Shown one piece after another: positions 1 to 8,382 of a stretch of DNA of 44,777 bases (position 1 is its first letter; each line of letters opens with the position of its first letter). The notes under the pieces were generated by a model. It searched no databases and was not told the origin of the DNA. It saw nothing but the letters and a program-made list of their open reading frames with translations. The position numbers and the translations under genes were made by a program. This stretch comes from an uncultured Clostridia bacterium (GTDB lineage Bacteria > Bacillota > Clostridia > Oscillospirales > Acutalibacteraceae), in NCBI GenBank assembly GCA_947572385.1, contig CANPBX010000017.1, positions 1 through 44,777 of the forward strand. Reading direction: 5' to 3'.

Positions 1-52
1 CATGCGGCTGTTAACCGCAGGGTCGTTGGTTCGAGTCCAACAGGGGGAGCCA
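1..52 (+). tRNA. tRNA-Asn (GTT), 5' part outside the window
   Basis: The anticodon stem TGCGG/CCGCA (3-7 and 15-19) encloses a seven-base loop with anticodon GTT at 10-12, which reads Asn codons. The T arm GTTGG/CCAAC follows, then the 3' acceptor strand AGGGGGA, discriminator G49 and an encoded CCA (50-52). The acceptor 5' strand and the D arm lie before the window. Confidence 0.93.
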
Positions 53-90
53 AAACTGTCTGTAAGTTTTTGCAGACAGTTTTATTTTTA
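52..90 (+). terminator. Rho-independent terminator of the tRNA-Asn unit
   Basis: An 11-bp perfect stem (52-62 with 73-83, core ACTGTCTG/CAGACAGT) encloses a 10-base loop and is followed by a T-rich tail. It lies directly behind the tRNA 3' end and ahead of the next gene's ribosome binding site. Confidence 0.8.
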
Positions 91-158
91 TTTTGGGGGT
101 GTATTTATGTGTGGCATATCGACCAATCGCAGATAATAAAACGATTGGAGGAGCTTAA

Positions 159-638
159 ATGAATATCAAAATCAACAGGCTTGAGACTGGAGAATACGCA
201 GTCCTGCGTCAGTTCCTGTATCTTGCGATCTTTGTCCCAAATGACGGACACCCGCCGGACCCAGCAGTTCTTAATATGCCGGAGCTTCAGGTCTATTTGG
301 ATGGCTTTGGCAGCTTGCCGGATGATATAGCTGTGGTGCTCCACCAGGACGGTGATATCCTTGGTGCCGCCTGGGCGCGGGTCATGGACGATTACGGTCA
401 TCTCTACGACGGAGTGCCCTCTCTGGCGATATCTCTTCTGCCGAACTACCGTGGGATGGGCCTTGGAAAGCGCCTGCTTTCCGGGCTCCTGGACGAGCTT
501 CGCAAAACCGGTCACTCCATGGTGACCTTGGCGGTACAGAAGGAAAATCATGCAGCCTATGGGCTATACACCAGGCTGGGTTTTAAGACCGTTGGTGAGA
601 ACGATGAAGAATTTCTCATGCTAAAAGATATCATATAA
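159..638 (+). CDS. GNAT family N-acetyltransferase
   Basis: The 159-residue product has the length of a single GNAT domain. The acetyl-CoA pyrophosphate-binding loop is RGMGLG at residues 98-103, preceded by the beta strand SLAISLLP. The typical C-terminal motif N-HAAYGLYTRLGF lies at residues 130-142. GNAT enzymes transfer an acetyl group from acetyl-CoA to an amine; the acceptor cannot be told from sequence. The start is fixed by GGAGGA seven bases upstream of ATG. The gene stands alone between two terminators, so its neighbours give no hint of substrate. It is probably a cytoplasmic enzyme acting on a small molecule or on a protein N terminus. Confidence 0.88.
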   Translation: MNIKINRLETGEYAVLRQFLYLAIFVPNDGHPPDPAVLNMPELQVYLDGFGSLPDDIAVVLHQDGDILGAAWARVMDDYGHLYDGVPSLAISLLPNYRGMGLGKRLLSGLLDELRKTGHSMVTLAVQKENHAAYGLYTRLGFKTVGENDEEFLMLKDII

Positions 639-644
639 ATAAAA

Positions 645-676
645 AAGGACTGCTCAATGAGCAGTCCTTAACTTTT
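645..676. terminator. Bidirectional terminator between converging genes
   Basis: An 11-bp perfect stem (645-655 with 659-669, AAGGACTGCTC and its complement) has a three-base AAT loop. An A run precedes it and TTAACTTTT follows, so it can stop transcription from the acetyltransferase on the plus strand and from the aldo/keto reductase on the minus strand. Confidence 0.88.
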
Positions 677-680
677 ACCC

Positions 681-1802
681 TCAGCCCAGCTTCTCAGCCG
701 CATTCTTTAGCAGCTCGATTATCTCCAGATGCTGGGGGCAGTGGCTCTGGCAGGCACCGCACTGGATGCAGTCCCCGGCCTTGCCGCCGTCCTTTGTAGC
801 GTTATTATACTGGCCCTTGGCGCGGCCCTCATCTCCATACAGTGTCAGCTGATTTATAGCGCCGAATACGCCGGGAATATTTATCTTCTGGGGGCAGCCG
901 TCCACGCAGTATTTGCAGGAGGTGCAGGGAATAGTGGGCAGGCTGTTCAGCACCTCCACCACCTGTGCCACGACCTTCTGCTCGCCCTCGTCCAGGGGCT
1001 TGAAGTTTTCCATATAGCTCAGGTTGTCGCTCATCTGGGCCTCGTCGCTCATGCCTGAGAGCACTGTTACAAGGCCGTCAAGAGAGGCACAGTACCGCAC
1101 CGCCCAGGAGGCTACAGAGGCCTCAGGGGCTGCCTTCTTGAATATCTCCTGGACCTCAGGGGTCATGGTAGCCAGGGCTCCGCCCTTTACCGGCTCCATA
1201 ATGATAACAGCCTTGCCGTACTTTCTGGCTACCTCATAGCACTTGCGGGACTGTACGCCCTCGCTGTCCCAGTCGGCGTAATTGATCTGTAGCTGAACAA
1301 ACTCAGCCTCCGGGTGCTTAGAGAGGATGTCCTCCAGTACCTCTGCGGAGTCGTGGAAGGAGAAGCCTATATGCCTGGCCTTACCCTGCTCCTTGAGCTC
1401 CTTCAAAAACTCCCAGGCCCCCAGGTCCTCAGATTTCTGAGCGCTCTCCTTGCCAAGTGCGTGGAGCAGGTAGAAGTCGTAATAGCTAAGATGAGCCCTG
1501 TCAAGGGACTCCTGGAAAATACGCTCCATATCTGCCCTATCCTTCAAGTCCCAGATAGGCAGCTTTGTGGCGCACTGGAAGCTCTCCCGGGGGTAGCGGT
1601 CCACCACGGCCTCGCCCAAGGCAACCTCGGACTTGCCGCCGATGTACACATAGGCGGTGTCAAAGTATGTAAAGCCCTTTGACATGAAGCTGTCCACCAT
1701 CTTCTTGGTCTGCTCCATGTCGATCTCCTCGCCGTTCATTGGCAGGCGCATCAGGCCGAAGCCCAGCTTTTTGATAGACTCGCCTAAATATTTCTCAGAC
1801 AT
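681..1802 (-). CDS. Aldo/keto reductase with C-terminal [4Fe-4S] ferredoxin domain
   Basis: The 373-residue protein begins with an aldo/keto reductase barrel. The catalytic tetrad is visible as D48, Y53, K80 and H114 (FDTAYVY, ATK and YLLHAL contexts). The C terminus adds two cysteine clusters, CTSCKYCVDGC and CIQCGACQSHC, as in the ferredoxin-type members of this family that are common in anaerobic Firmicutes. Such proteins are cytoplasmic oxidoreductases presumed to move electrons between a carbonyl substrate and ferredoxin or NAD(P)H; the natural substrate is unknown. The start ATG is preceded by AGGAGGTC. The gene is monocistronic and converges on the acetyltransferase. Confidence 0.92.
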   Translation of the reverse strand: MSEKYLGESIKKLGFGLMRLPMNGEEIDMEQTKKMVDSFMSKGFTYFDTAYVYIGGKSEVALGEAVVDRYPRESFQCATKLPIWDLKDRADMERIFQESLDRAHLSYYDFYLLHALGKESAQKSEDLGAWEFLKELKEQGKARHIGFSFHDSAEVLEDILSKHPEAEFVQLQINYADWDSEGVQSRKCYEVARKYGKAVIIMEPVKGGALATMTPEVQEIFKKAAPEASVASWAVRYCASLDGLVTVLSGMSDEAQMSDNLSYMENFKPLDEGEQKVVAQVVEVLNSLPTIPCTSCKYCVDGCPQKINIPGVFGAINQLTLYGDEGRAKGQYNNATKDGGKAGDCIQCGACQSHCPQHLEIIELLKNAAEKLG

Positions 1803-1877
1803 TTTTGACCTCCTGAAATTGCAGTATTTTTATAATTATAACATATGAAGCCCGCTCCATGTCAAGGACAATTTTTC

Positions 1878-1906
1878 TTGACAACAGCAGTAAGACGTGA
1901 TATACT
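1878..1906 (+). promoter_or_regulatory. Sigma-A promoter for the methyltransferase unit
   Basis: The -35 box TTGACA (1878-1883) and -10 box TATACT (1901-1906) are separated by exactly 17 bases. Transcription would start near 1913, leaving a leader of about 110 bases before the methyltransferase. Confidence 0.8.
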
Positions 1907-1937
1907 GAGGCAAATTTAAACGAAGGGACGGATCGCA

Positions 1938-1994
1938 ATGAAAAATACAATTTATCTTAACAACAAAGAACCCGGGAGGGCGACTATACTTTGA
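1938..1994 (+). CDS. Possible 18-codon leader peptide overlapping a hairpin
   Basis: An ATG frame of 18 codons encodes MKNTIYLNNKEPGRATIL and ends with TGA at 1992-1994. A purine-rich AAGGGAC lies 10-14 bases upstream, which is a weak ribosome binding site. The 3' end overlaps a hairpin with stem GGGAGGG (1974-1980)/CCCTCCC (1995-2001) and a 14-base loop, and the methyltransferase GGAGG follows at 2010. A short frame plus hairpin ahead of a methyltransferase resembles translational attenuation leaders such as those of erm genes. That role is inference; the frame could also be chance. Confidence 0.35.
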   Translation: MKNTIYLNNKEPGRATIL

Positions 1995-2021
1995 CCCTCC
2001 CCTAAAAACGGAGGAAAAGCT

Positions 2022-2798
2022 TTGAATAAAGATGGATCAGTTATTGCAAAATGGAATGCCGATATGTATGACCAGAATGAGACCGGGACCAGGGACGTTG
2101 AGTTTGCCCTGTCGGTCATCGGCGGCACACCCAGGAATATCCTAGAGATCGCCTGTGGAAGCGGGCGCTTCCTGGTTCCCTTGGCAAGAGCCGGGCACAT
2201 AGTTACAGGCCTCGACTTCGACGAGTATATGCTGGAGAAAATCAGCAAAAAGGCAGCGGGGCTCATCAATATTACCTGGCGCAGGGCCGACGCGGTAAAG
2301 GATGAGTGGGGGACCGGCTTCGACGTTGTAATGCTGGCGGGGAACTTCCTCTTTAACCTGATTTCCGATATGGACTACGAAAAGGCCCAGGAGCTGCTTA
2401 TAAGAAAGGCCGCAGACTCCCTAAAGCCCGGGGGCAGCGTCTACATCGACTACAGCTATACTGTGCACCCTGAGGCCTGGTTTGATAACCCCGGCGAAGT
2501 CCTTATATGGGAGGGCGCCGACAGCGGTGGCAATACAGGCCGTATGCTTCTGCTGGGCAGCAGCTTTGACAGGGAGAGCGGTATGACCTATTTCACCCGC
2601 AGGTTTGAGCTCACGCTTGCCGACGGCAGTGAGATCAAAGAAGACATACCGCAGTCCAAGCATTTCGCAACCCTTGAGCAGATACATAGCTGGCTCTCCG
2701 CCAGCGGCTTTACCATAGAGGAGGAATACGGCGGCTACAGCCGCGAGCCGGTCAGCGAGAGCACGGACAGGGCCATTATATGGGCGCGTAAAAACTGA
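2022..2798 (+). CDS. Class I SAM-dependent methyltransferase
   Basis: The 258-residue protein has a Rossmann-type SAM-binding core. Motif I is ILEIACGSGRF (residues 40-50), the strand-2 acidic residue lies in GLDFDEYML, and motif III-like LKPGGSVYIDYSY follows. The start is TTG at 2022, set by GGAGG at 2010-2014. No signal peptide or membrane segment is seen, so it is cytoplasmic. The acceptor cannot be predicted: proteins of this type methylate small metabolites, lipids or macromolecules. The leader described upstream would allow control after transcription starts. A strong terminator follows the stop codon. Confidence 0.85.
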   Translation: MNKDGSVIAKWNADMYDQNETGTRDVEFALSVIGGTPRNILEIACGSGRFLVPLARAGHIVTGLDFDEYMLEKISKKAAGLINITWRRADAVKDEWGTGFDVVMLAGNFLFNLISDMDYEKAQELLIRKAADSLKPGGSVYIDYSYTVHPEAWFDNPGEVLIWEGADSGGNTGRMLLLGSSFDRESGMTYFTRRFELTLADGSEIKEDIPQSKHFATLEQIHSWLSASGFTIEEEYGGYSREPVSESTDRAIIWARKN

Positions 2799-2804
2799 TA
2801 TAAT

Positions 2805-2840
2805 AAGAGAGTCCAGAAGCGTGAGCTTTTGGACTCTCTC
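2805..2840. terminator. Bidirectional terminator, end of the long minus-strand operon
   Basis: A stem of about 15 bp (2805-2820 with 2825-2839, AGAGAGTCCA pairing TGGACTCTCT, one G-T wobble) has a GTGA tetraloop. It lies between the converging methyltransferase and DUF4129 genes and can serve both strands. Confidence 0.85.
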
Positions 2841-2854
2841 TGTCTTTCCTATAG

Positions 2855-4063
2855 TCAGCGCAGCTCCTTTAAATCCTCCCCTGTGCACTGCTCTCCGCTG
2901 TATCTGGCCTTCTCATACAGCCTGTGCAGGGCGGGGACATCCACCCCCACAGCCCGCTCGGCCTCGGCGGGGCTCATCCACCTCTCAGGAGGCTCCCCGG
3001 CCTTTAGGAGAGTCCGGCGGTACTTCCGGCGTATAACAGCCTCAGGAGACCGGTCCCAGAGCCTCGGACGGCGCAGGGCCTCTGTAAGCTCCCGGGCTTG
3101 CTCTCGCTCGTCATGGCCCAGGTACTGCACCACGTCCCGGCTGTCGGTAAAGCTCCTTTTAAAGTCCCTGAAAAGGTGGACTATAGCCAGGAACATCCCG
3201 GCTAAAAGCAGGGCGGTTATGAGCCCGAAGAAGATATAGCCCACAATGGGGGGTATCTGGAGGGAGCTGCTTTCTCCCCCGGTAAGCTCTGAGAGGTCGA
3301 GCTCAGGCTGGGCGGGCGGGGGAGTAGGGGACGTGAAGTCAATGCCCGGGTTGCCGCCGCTTTTAAACTCGGGCAGCTTCAGGCGCACAAAGCCGGTATT
3401 GCCTATGGCCATAGGCAGGAGCAGCACGGCGGCAAGGAACACCCCCGCTAAAAGGGCCGAGCCGGCGATACGCTGGATACGCTTTGCGGGCAGGCCGTAC
3501 ATATCCCTGTTCAGCGTGAGGTAACTGTCTAGCCGGTCCAGGCCGTTATACCCAAGGCACACCAGCAGGTACAGCACCGCCCCCAGCACGCACAGCCATT
3601 GCAGCCGCGGCAGCCCGTCCGAGACCCCGGCGCTGAACAGGAACAGCAGCACAAACACGCAGAGACCGAAGTAGCTGGGGGTATCAAACAGGGAGCGCAC
3701 CGGCCCCTGCTCCTCCTCTGCAATCCGGGAGCGCACCCGGATAAGGCACATTATAAACATAATCAGGGCCCCTCCTGGGTGGCCCGTCAACAGCCAGGAG
3801 AGCCCGCAGAGGGCAATATCAGCCAGGAAGAACTGCCAAAGGGTACGCAGCCGCTTTATGGCAAGGAAGCTCAGCCCGGTGGGTACGGCGAAAAGCAGCC
3901 CCCGGAAGAAGGCTTCATAGGGGGACATGAACTCCAGCTTTGCAAAGCCATAGAGCATGTCGAAGAACATGGCAAAAATTATTCCCATGAGCAGCCCCCA
4001 GTGGAGCCACCCCAGCGCCAGCAGCGCGGCGCTCCGGGGCTTTGAGATACGTATTTTTTTCAT
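2855..4063 (-). CDS. Multi-pass membrane protein with C-terminal DUF4129-like domain
   Basis: The 402-residue protein has several hydrophobic helices in the first 220 residues, a Pro/Ser-rich extracytoplasmic stretch near 235-260, one more helix near 270-295, and a charged cytoplasmic C terminus. The tail (IRRKYRRTLL...SPAEAE...LYEKARYS) matches the DUF4129 pattern found at the end of TgpA-type proteins. The transglutaminase core itself is absent. It is the last gene after moxR-like and DUF58 genes, the usual order for these sets, which are thought to assemble or mature envelope or secreted proteins. The exact job here is unknown. Confidence 0.75.
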   Translation of the reverse strand: MKKIRISKPRSAALLALGWLHWGLLMGIIFAMFFDMLYGFAKLEFMSPYEAFFRGLLFAVPTGLSFLAIKRLRTLWQFFLADIALCGLSWLLTGHPGGALIMFIMCLIRVRSRIAEEEQGPVRSLFDTPSYFGLCVFVLLFLFSAGVSDGLPRLQWLCVLGAVLYLLVCLGYNGLDRLDSYLTLNRDMYGLPAKRIQRIAGSALLAGVFLAAVLLLPMAIGNTGFVRLKLPEFKSGGNPGIDFTSPTPPPAQPELDLSELTGGESSSLQIPPIVGYIFFGLITALLLAGMFLAIVHLFRDFKRSFTDSRDVVQYLGHDEREQARELTEALRRPRLWDRSPEAVIRRKYRRTLLKAGEPPERWMSPAEAERAVGVDVPALHRLYEKARYSGEQCTGEDLKELR

Positions 4064-4072
4064 ATGTGCCCC

Positions 4073-5170
4073 CTAAAACTCTATCCAGACATTTTCGGTA
4101 TTTTTGAAGGCCTCCAGCTTGCCGCGCTGGCCCTCGCTGGTCCCAAGGCCGCAGGGGATTACCCTTATGCCTCGGCCCTTGCCCACAAGCTCCGAGAAGG
4201 CACGGCCCAGGTCGTCCCGGGTGTTCCGGGACAGCAGCACCGTCAAATCGTCTCCGGGAGGAGGCGCGCAGCTGCATACAGGCCCCTGGCCAGTCTGTAG
4301 GCAGGCCAGCTTTTTCTTTAAGGTGAGCAGGCTCCCGGAGCCGGAGACCCCCTCCAGAAGCCAGGGTTCACCGGTCTGCGTGTCCGTGCCGTTGCTGTAG
4401 AGGCTCAGCTCAATGCCCTCGGCAAGCAGCCTTTCCGCAAGGGAGCAGGCCAGGCGCACCGCGCACTCATTGAGGAAATCCCCTCCGGGCTCCATGTCAA
4501 TAAGGAATATGACCCGCTGGGAGAGGGTGGATCCATGTATGTTGATAAGCAGCCTCCCCGCCCTCGCGGTAGCCTTCCAGTTGATGTACTTCATGGGGTC
4601 CCCCATGGAATACTCACGGAGCCCACCGAACTCAAACGGGTCGTCGCAGACCCTCCTGCGGCTGAGGACCTCGCCCATTATCCGGGCATAGGGTATATGT
4701 ACCTGGTAGGCGGGGATAGTGCGGGGAAGCACGTAAAACTCTGTGTTCTGGGGCATATGGGATACATATTTCCTTGTGAGGAACAGGTTCTGGGCGATAA
4801 GCCCGGCCTCGTTTATACGGAAGTACCCCCGTCCGGCGCACTTAAAGGGGAGGGTGCGGGTTATTTTCTGGCGGGACCCGGCGGTGAACACATCCCGGCG
4901 GTAGGACTGGTCGCTTAGGGAGGAGTTTTCCTCGCTGGAAAAATGGAGCCGCCTATCCATATGGAAGCTTATCTCTAAAACAGGCAGGGGCAGGAGCTTC
5001 CGGTTTACTATGACCTCGGACAGGCTGGAGGTCTCGTCCTCCACGGCGTACTCCTGGGTAAAGGACAGGCGGCAGCCCAGCCCCTTGTCCCAGAAGCGGT
5101 CATATAAGAGGCGCAGGGCTGTAAACAGAATCAGCAGTACCGCCGCAGCTATGAGGATGGGGATAAGCAT
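4073..5170 (-). CDS. DUF58 domain protein
   Basis: The 365-residue protein has an N-terminal membrane helix (residues 2-20), a beta-rich middle, and the DUF58 signature at residues 177-205 (DPFEFGGLREYSMGDPMKYINWKA split over this span). A vWA-like segment follows (RVIFLIDMEP). DUF58 proteins are near-constant partners of MoxR AAA ATPases. The start ATG lies two bases after the moxR stop codon, so translation is probably coupled. Its role is presumably to link the cytoplasmic ATPase to a membrane complex; this is family-level inference. Confidence 0.86.
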   Translation of the reverse strand: MLIPILIAAAVLLILFTALRLLYDRFWDKGLGCRLSFTQEYAVEDETSSLSEVIVNRKLLPLPVLEISFHMDRRLHFSSEENSSLSDQSYRRDVFTAGSRQKITRTLPFKCAGRGYFRINEAGLIAQNLFLTRKYVSHMPQNTEFYVLPRTIPAYQVHIPYARIMGEVLSRRRVCDDPFEFGGLREYSMGDPMKYINWKATARAGRLLINIHGSTLSQRVIFLIDMEPGGDFLNECAVRLACSLAERLLAEGIELSLYSNGTDTQTGEPWLLEGVSGSGSLLTLKKKLACLQTGQGPVCSCAPPPGDDLTVLLSRNTRDDLGRAFSELVGKGRGIRVIPCGLGTSEGQRGKLEAFKNTENVWIEF

Positions 5171-5172
5171 GG

Positions 5173-6111
5173 CTATCTGTTCCCCCAGTCCTCGGTGGGG
5201 ACGGTGACAGAGCTAAGAAGGTCCTCTGCCGCCTTCTTCTGCCCGGCGGTGCCTGTGACGCCGCTTACACTGAGCCTATGGGCGATTACCGGCGCTGCCA
5301 CAGCCTTCACGTCCTCAGGGGACACAAATTCCCGGCCCTGCACCAGGGCATAGGACTGGGAGGCCCTCAGCAGGGCCAGGGTGCCCCGGGGGCTTACCCC
5401 CAGCTCCACGCCCTTCATACCCCGGGAGGCCTGGGAGAGGGAGGCGATATAGGAAAGCATGGCCTTGTGCACAAAGATTTCCCTGGCCTGCTTCTGGAGG
5501 GACAGGATATCCTCCTGGGTGCAGACCGGCTGGAGCTCCATAAGCGGCTCAGAGGACCTGAAGCGCTCAAGTATTGCGACCTCCTGCTCCTGGGAGGGCG
5601 GGGCCATGGAGATGCGCATTAAAAAGCGGTCCAGCTGGGCCTCGGGCAGGGGATAGGTGCCAAGGGTCTCCACCGGGTTTTGGGTGGCGATAACGAAGAA
5701 TGGCGGGGGCAGCTCCCGGGTGACCCCATCCACGGTGACGGTGCCCTCGGCCATGCACTCGAGCAGGCTGGACTGTGTGCGCGGGGTGGCGCGGTTTATC
5801 TCGTCTGCAAGGAGGATATTGCAGAACACCGGGCCGGGGCTGAACACAAACTCGGACCTCTGCTGGTCGAAGAAGTTAAGGCCGGTCACGTCCGAGGGCA
5901 GCAGGTCCGGTGTGAACTGCACCCGCCCGAACCCGGCGCTTATAGACCGGGCCAGGGCCCTTGCCATCACCGTCTTGCCCATGCCGGGCACATCCTCCAC
6001 AAGAACATGCCCCCCGGCCAGCAAGGCCGTGAGCAGCAGGTCGGTCACCACCTCCTGCCCCACCAGGACCTTTTCGATATTCTGTTTTATGGCTGCGATC
6101 GGGGTCTGCAT
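5173..6111 (-). CDS. MoxR-type AAA+ ATPase
   Basis: The 312-residue protein has Walker A PGMGKT (residues 42-47), Walker B LLADEINR (D103, E104) and the AAA_3 features GPVFCNILLADE and ATQNPVETLGTYPLPEAQLDRF with the sensor-1 Asn. MoxR ATPases act as chaperone-like remodelling enzymes for partner protein complexes. AAAGGAG precedes the ATG. It begins 28 bases after the GT4-CsaB gene and is followed by DUF58 and DUF4129 genes, giving the standard MoxR module. Confidence 0.94.
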   Translation of the reverse strand: MQTPIAAIKQNIEKVLVGQEVVTDLLLTALLAGGHVLVEDVPGMGKTVMARALARSISAGFGRVQFTPDLLPSDVTGLNFFDQQRSEFVFSPGPVFCNILLADEINRATPRTQSSLLECMAEGTVTVDGVTRELPPPFFVIATQNPVETLGTYPLPEAQLDRFLMRISMAPPSQEQEVAILERFRSSEPLMELQPVCTQEDILSLQKQAREIFVHKAMLSYIASLSQASRGMKGVELGVSPRGTLALLRASQSYALVQGREFVSPEDVKAVAAPVIAHRLSVSGVTGTAGQKKAAEDLLSSVTVPTEDWGNR

Positions 6112-6139
6112 TGTATTTTGCTCCTTTCAAGTGTGGTTA

Positions 6140-8377
6140 CTATAAAAGCTCCTTCACGGCCTGGGCGTTCACCTTCTCCATATCTATGAGCCGGAGGGTC
6201 TTCTCCTTGAGCTCCTGGCGCTTGGGCAGCAGCTCTACTGCGCCGTCTATGGCGGTCCGAAGCCATTCCTCGGTCACAGCGCTTAAATCGATCCACTCGC
6301 CATAGTCAAGGTACCGGATAAAGGACCCGATCTTCGGGTCGTAGCTGACCCCCACCAGCGGAGCCCCTGAGAGGGAGGAGAATATCAGGCCGTGCAGGCG
6401 CATGGAGACTACGACGCTCATGCGGCCCAAAAGGGAGATGAGCAGCTCCGGGCTCTGAATGCTGTCGAGAAGTATGCCGGGCTTCTTCATCTTGTCCATG
6501 ACCGCCCTTGCCGCCGCGCCGTCCTGGAGGGGGTTGATGGAGAGGAAGACCGGGGTCAGCCCCAGCCTGTCCCTGGCGTACTCAGCCGCCGCCGCAAGCA
6601 CTGGGGCTTTCCCGGAAAAGCCCCACCAGGTGCGAAGCAAAAAGCAGATATATTTTCCCTCTGGGTCCAGGCCGTGGTCAGTGAGCAGCTTGTCTGCCTG
6701 GGAGACAGGGGCGGGCTTCAGCACCAGCGCGGGGTCGCTGCCAAGGCGTATCCTGGGCCTGCTGACGCCGTAGCGCCCAAGCTCAGAAACGGAGTCCGGC
6801 TCCCTAAGGGTGATGGAGTCCACAGAGCTGTTCAGGACCCAGCTTGCAAGCTTTATATTCCTCCTGCCCTTCACGGGCCCAATGCCGCAGCCGTACATTG
6901 CCACCTTGCACCCGCAGCGTTTGGCGGCCCAGAGGGTGAACAGATAGTACCAGAGGCTCCTATGGCTGGTGACGTTCTGTATAAGCGTGCCGCCGCCGTT
7001 GATATAGAGCAGGGCCCCGCGCATATGCCAGAGTATCTTCGGTATATTGAAGGTATAGACGGCGTTGACCCTGTAGCGCTCCTTTATGCTGAGGGTGTTC
7101 TTCGCCAGCACCGTGATGGGCACATACTCGTCCAGCTCCCGCACAGAGTGGAGGATGGACTTGAGTATGGCGTCGTCCCCGGCGTTGCCGTGCCCGTAGG
7201 CCCCGCAGACCACTACGCCGTCCCGGCGCTCCTTCCGGGTCTTGCACCGGCGCTCCTTTCGGGCCTCGCGCTCCAATATCCGGTCGTATATCTCCAGCTG
7301 CCGCCGGACCATGCTTTCAATGGAATATTCCTCCCGGGCCTTCTCATACAGCCGGTCCCCCAGCTCGCGGCGGCGCTCCGGGTCCCCGGCAAGGTCCAGA
7401 AGGTGCCGTGAGAGGGCCTTTTCGTCCCGGGGGGTGAAGAGTATGCCGGTCTCACCGTCCTTTATCAGCGCCGGTATGCCGCCGACGTTTGTGGAGATAG
7501 TGGCCTTATGCATTCTCGCGCCCTCAGTGAGGGAGTAGGGGAAGCCCTCGCTGAGGGAGGTGAGCAGGGCAATGTCGATGGCGTTAAAGAAGGAGTTCAC
7601 ATCCTTCACCCAGCCGGCAAAGCACACCCTGCCAAGGAGCCCCAGCTCCCCGGTGAGCTGGGTGAGCTTGTCCTTCTCCTCGCCGTCGCCGGCTATGGCG
7701 AGCTTGAGCCGTGGCTCCTTCTCGCAGGCCAGCTTCATGGCCCTTAGAAGGGTCGGGATGTCTTTTACAGGGGATAGCCTGGCAACTATCCCGGCAACCA
7801 CATCGCCGGGCTGCACATCCATGCCTATGGAGCGCAGGAATTCCTCCCTTGGGACGCAGCTGATGGGGGTGGTGAAGTCTATGCCGTTGTGTATATTCTC
7901 AATGCGGTCAACATGGAAGTTGCGCTGTATCAGCAGATCCGTGATATTGTCCGAGACCCCGATATAATAGTTCATCCGTCTCAGAGCCACAAGATTGGTG
8001 GTGCCGTAGCTGAGCCTTGCCACGGGACGGCCCAGATAGTCCAGCCTGTAGTCGCTGTGGACGGTGGTGACCACGGGGGCCTTGATAAAGTGCTTTAGAA
8101 GGTTTCCCATCAGGTTCCCCCTGGCCCCGTGGCAGTGGATAATATCGACCCTCTGGCCCTCCAGAAGCTTTCTCAGCTCCCGAAGGCCGGTAAGGGGGTT
8201 GCCGCTCTCTATCACATGGATGGGCACGCCCATGCGCTGGGCGTCGTCTGAGAACTCCCCGCGCCGGAAGCATACAAGCTGGGCGTCGATAGAGCGGTTC
8301 AGCTCCCGCAGAAGGTGGAGCACATGGGTCTTGGCGCCGCCGGTGTCGCCGCCGCCGATAAGGTGGATAACTCGCAT
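6140..8377 (-). CDS. csaB: GT4 glycosyltransferase fused to CsaB-type polysaccharide pyruvyl transferase
   Basis: The protein of about 745 residues is a two-enzyme fusion. Residues 1 to about 370 form a GT-B glycosyltransferase of family GT4: the GGGDTGGAKTHV loop at the N terminus, HNGIDF, and SEGFPYSLTEGAR before the nucleotide-sugar site. After a basic linker (about 370-385), the rest is a CsaB-like polysaccharide pyruvyl transferase: GAYGHGNAGDDAIL, INGGGTLIQ, YGCGIGPV and SMRLHGLIFSSLSGAPLVG. CsaB adds ketal pyruvate to a secondary cell-wall polymer, the known ligand of SLH domains, and two SLH proteins are encoded in this window. The start at 8377 (M4 of the longer frame) is chosen because AAGGA is nine bases away; ATG at 8386 touches it directly. 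Confidence 0.9.
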   Translation of the reverse strand: MRVIHLIGGGDTGGAKTHVLHLLRELNRSIDAQLVCFRRGEFSDDAQRMGVPIHVIESGNPLTGLRELRKLLEGQRVDIIHCHGARGNLMGNLLKHFIKAPVVTTVHSDYRLDYLGRPVARLSYGTTNLVALRRMNYYIGVSDNITDLLIQRNFHVDRIENIHNGIDFTTPISCVPREEFLRSIGMDVQPGDVVAGIVARLSPVKDIPTLLRAMKLACEKEPRLKLAIAGDGEEKDKLTQLTGELGLLGRVCFAGWVKDVNSFFNAIDIALLTSLSEGFPYSLTEGARMHKATISTNVGGIPALIKDGETGILFTPRDEKALSRHLLDLAGDPERRRELGDRLYEKAREEYSIESMVRRQLEIYDRILEREARKERRCKTRKERRDGVVVCGAYGHGNAGDDAILKSILHSVRELDEYVPITVLAKNTLSIKERYRVNAVYTFNIPKILWHMRGALLYINGGGTLIQNVTSHRSLWYYLFTLWAAKRCGCKVAMYGCGIGPVKGRRNIKLASWVLNSSVDSITLREPDSVSELGRYGVSRPRIRLGSDPALVLKPAPVSQADKLLTDHGLDPEGKYICFLLRTWWGFSGKAPVLAAAAEYARDRLGLTPVFLSINPLQDGAAARAVMDKMKKPGILLDSIQSPELLISLLGRMSVVVSMRLHGLIFSSLSGAPLVGVSYDPKIGSFIRYLDYGEWIDLSAVTEEWLRTAIDGAVELLPKRQELKEKTLRLIDMEKVNAQAVKELL

Positions 8378-8382
8378 TTTGC

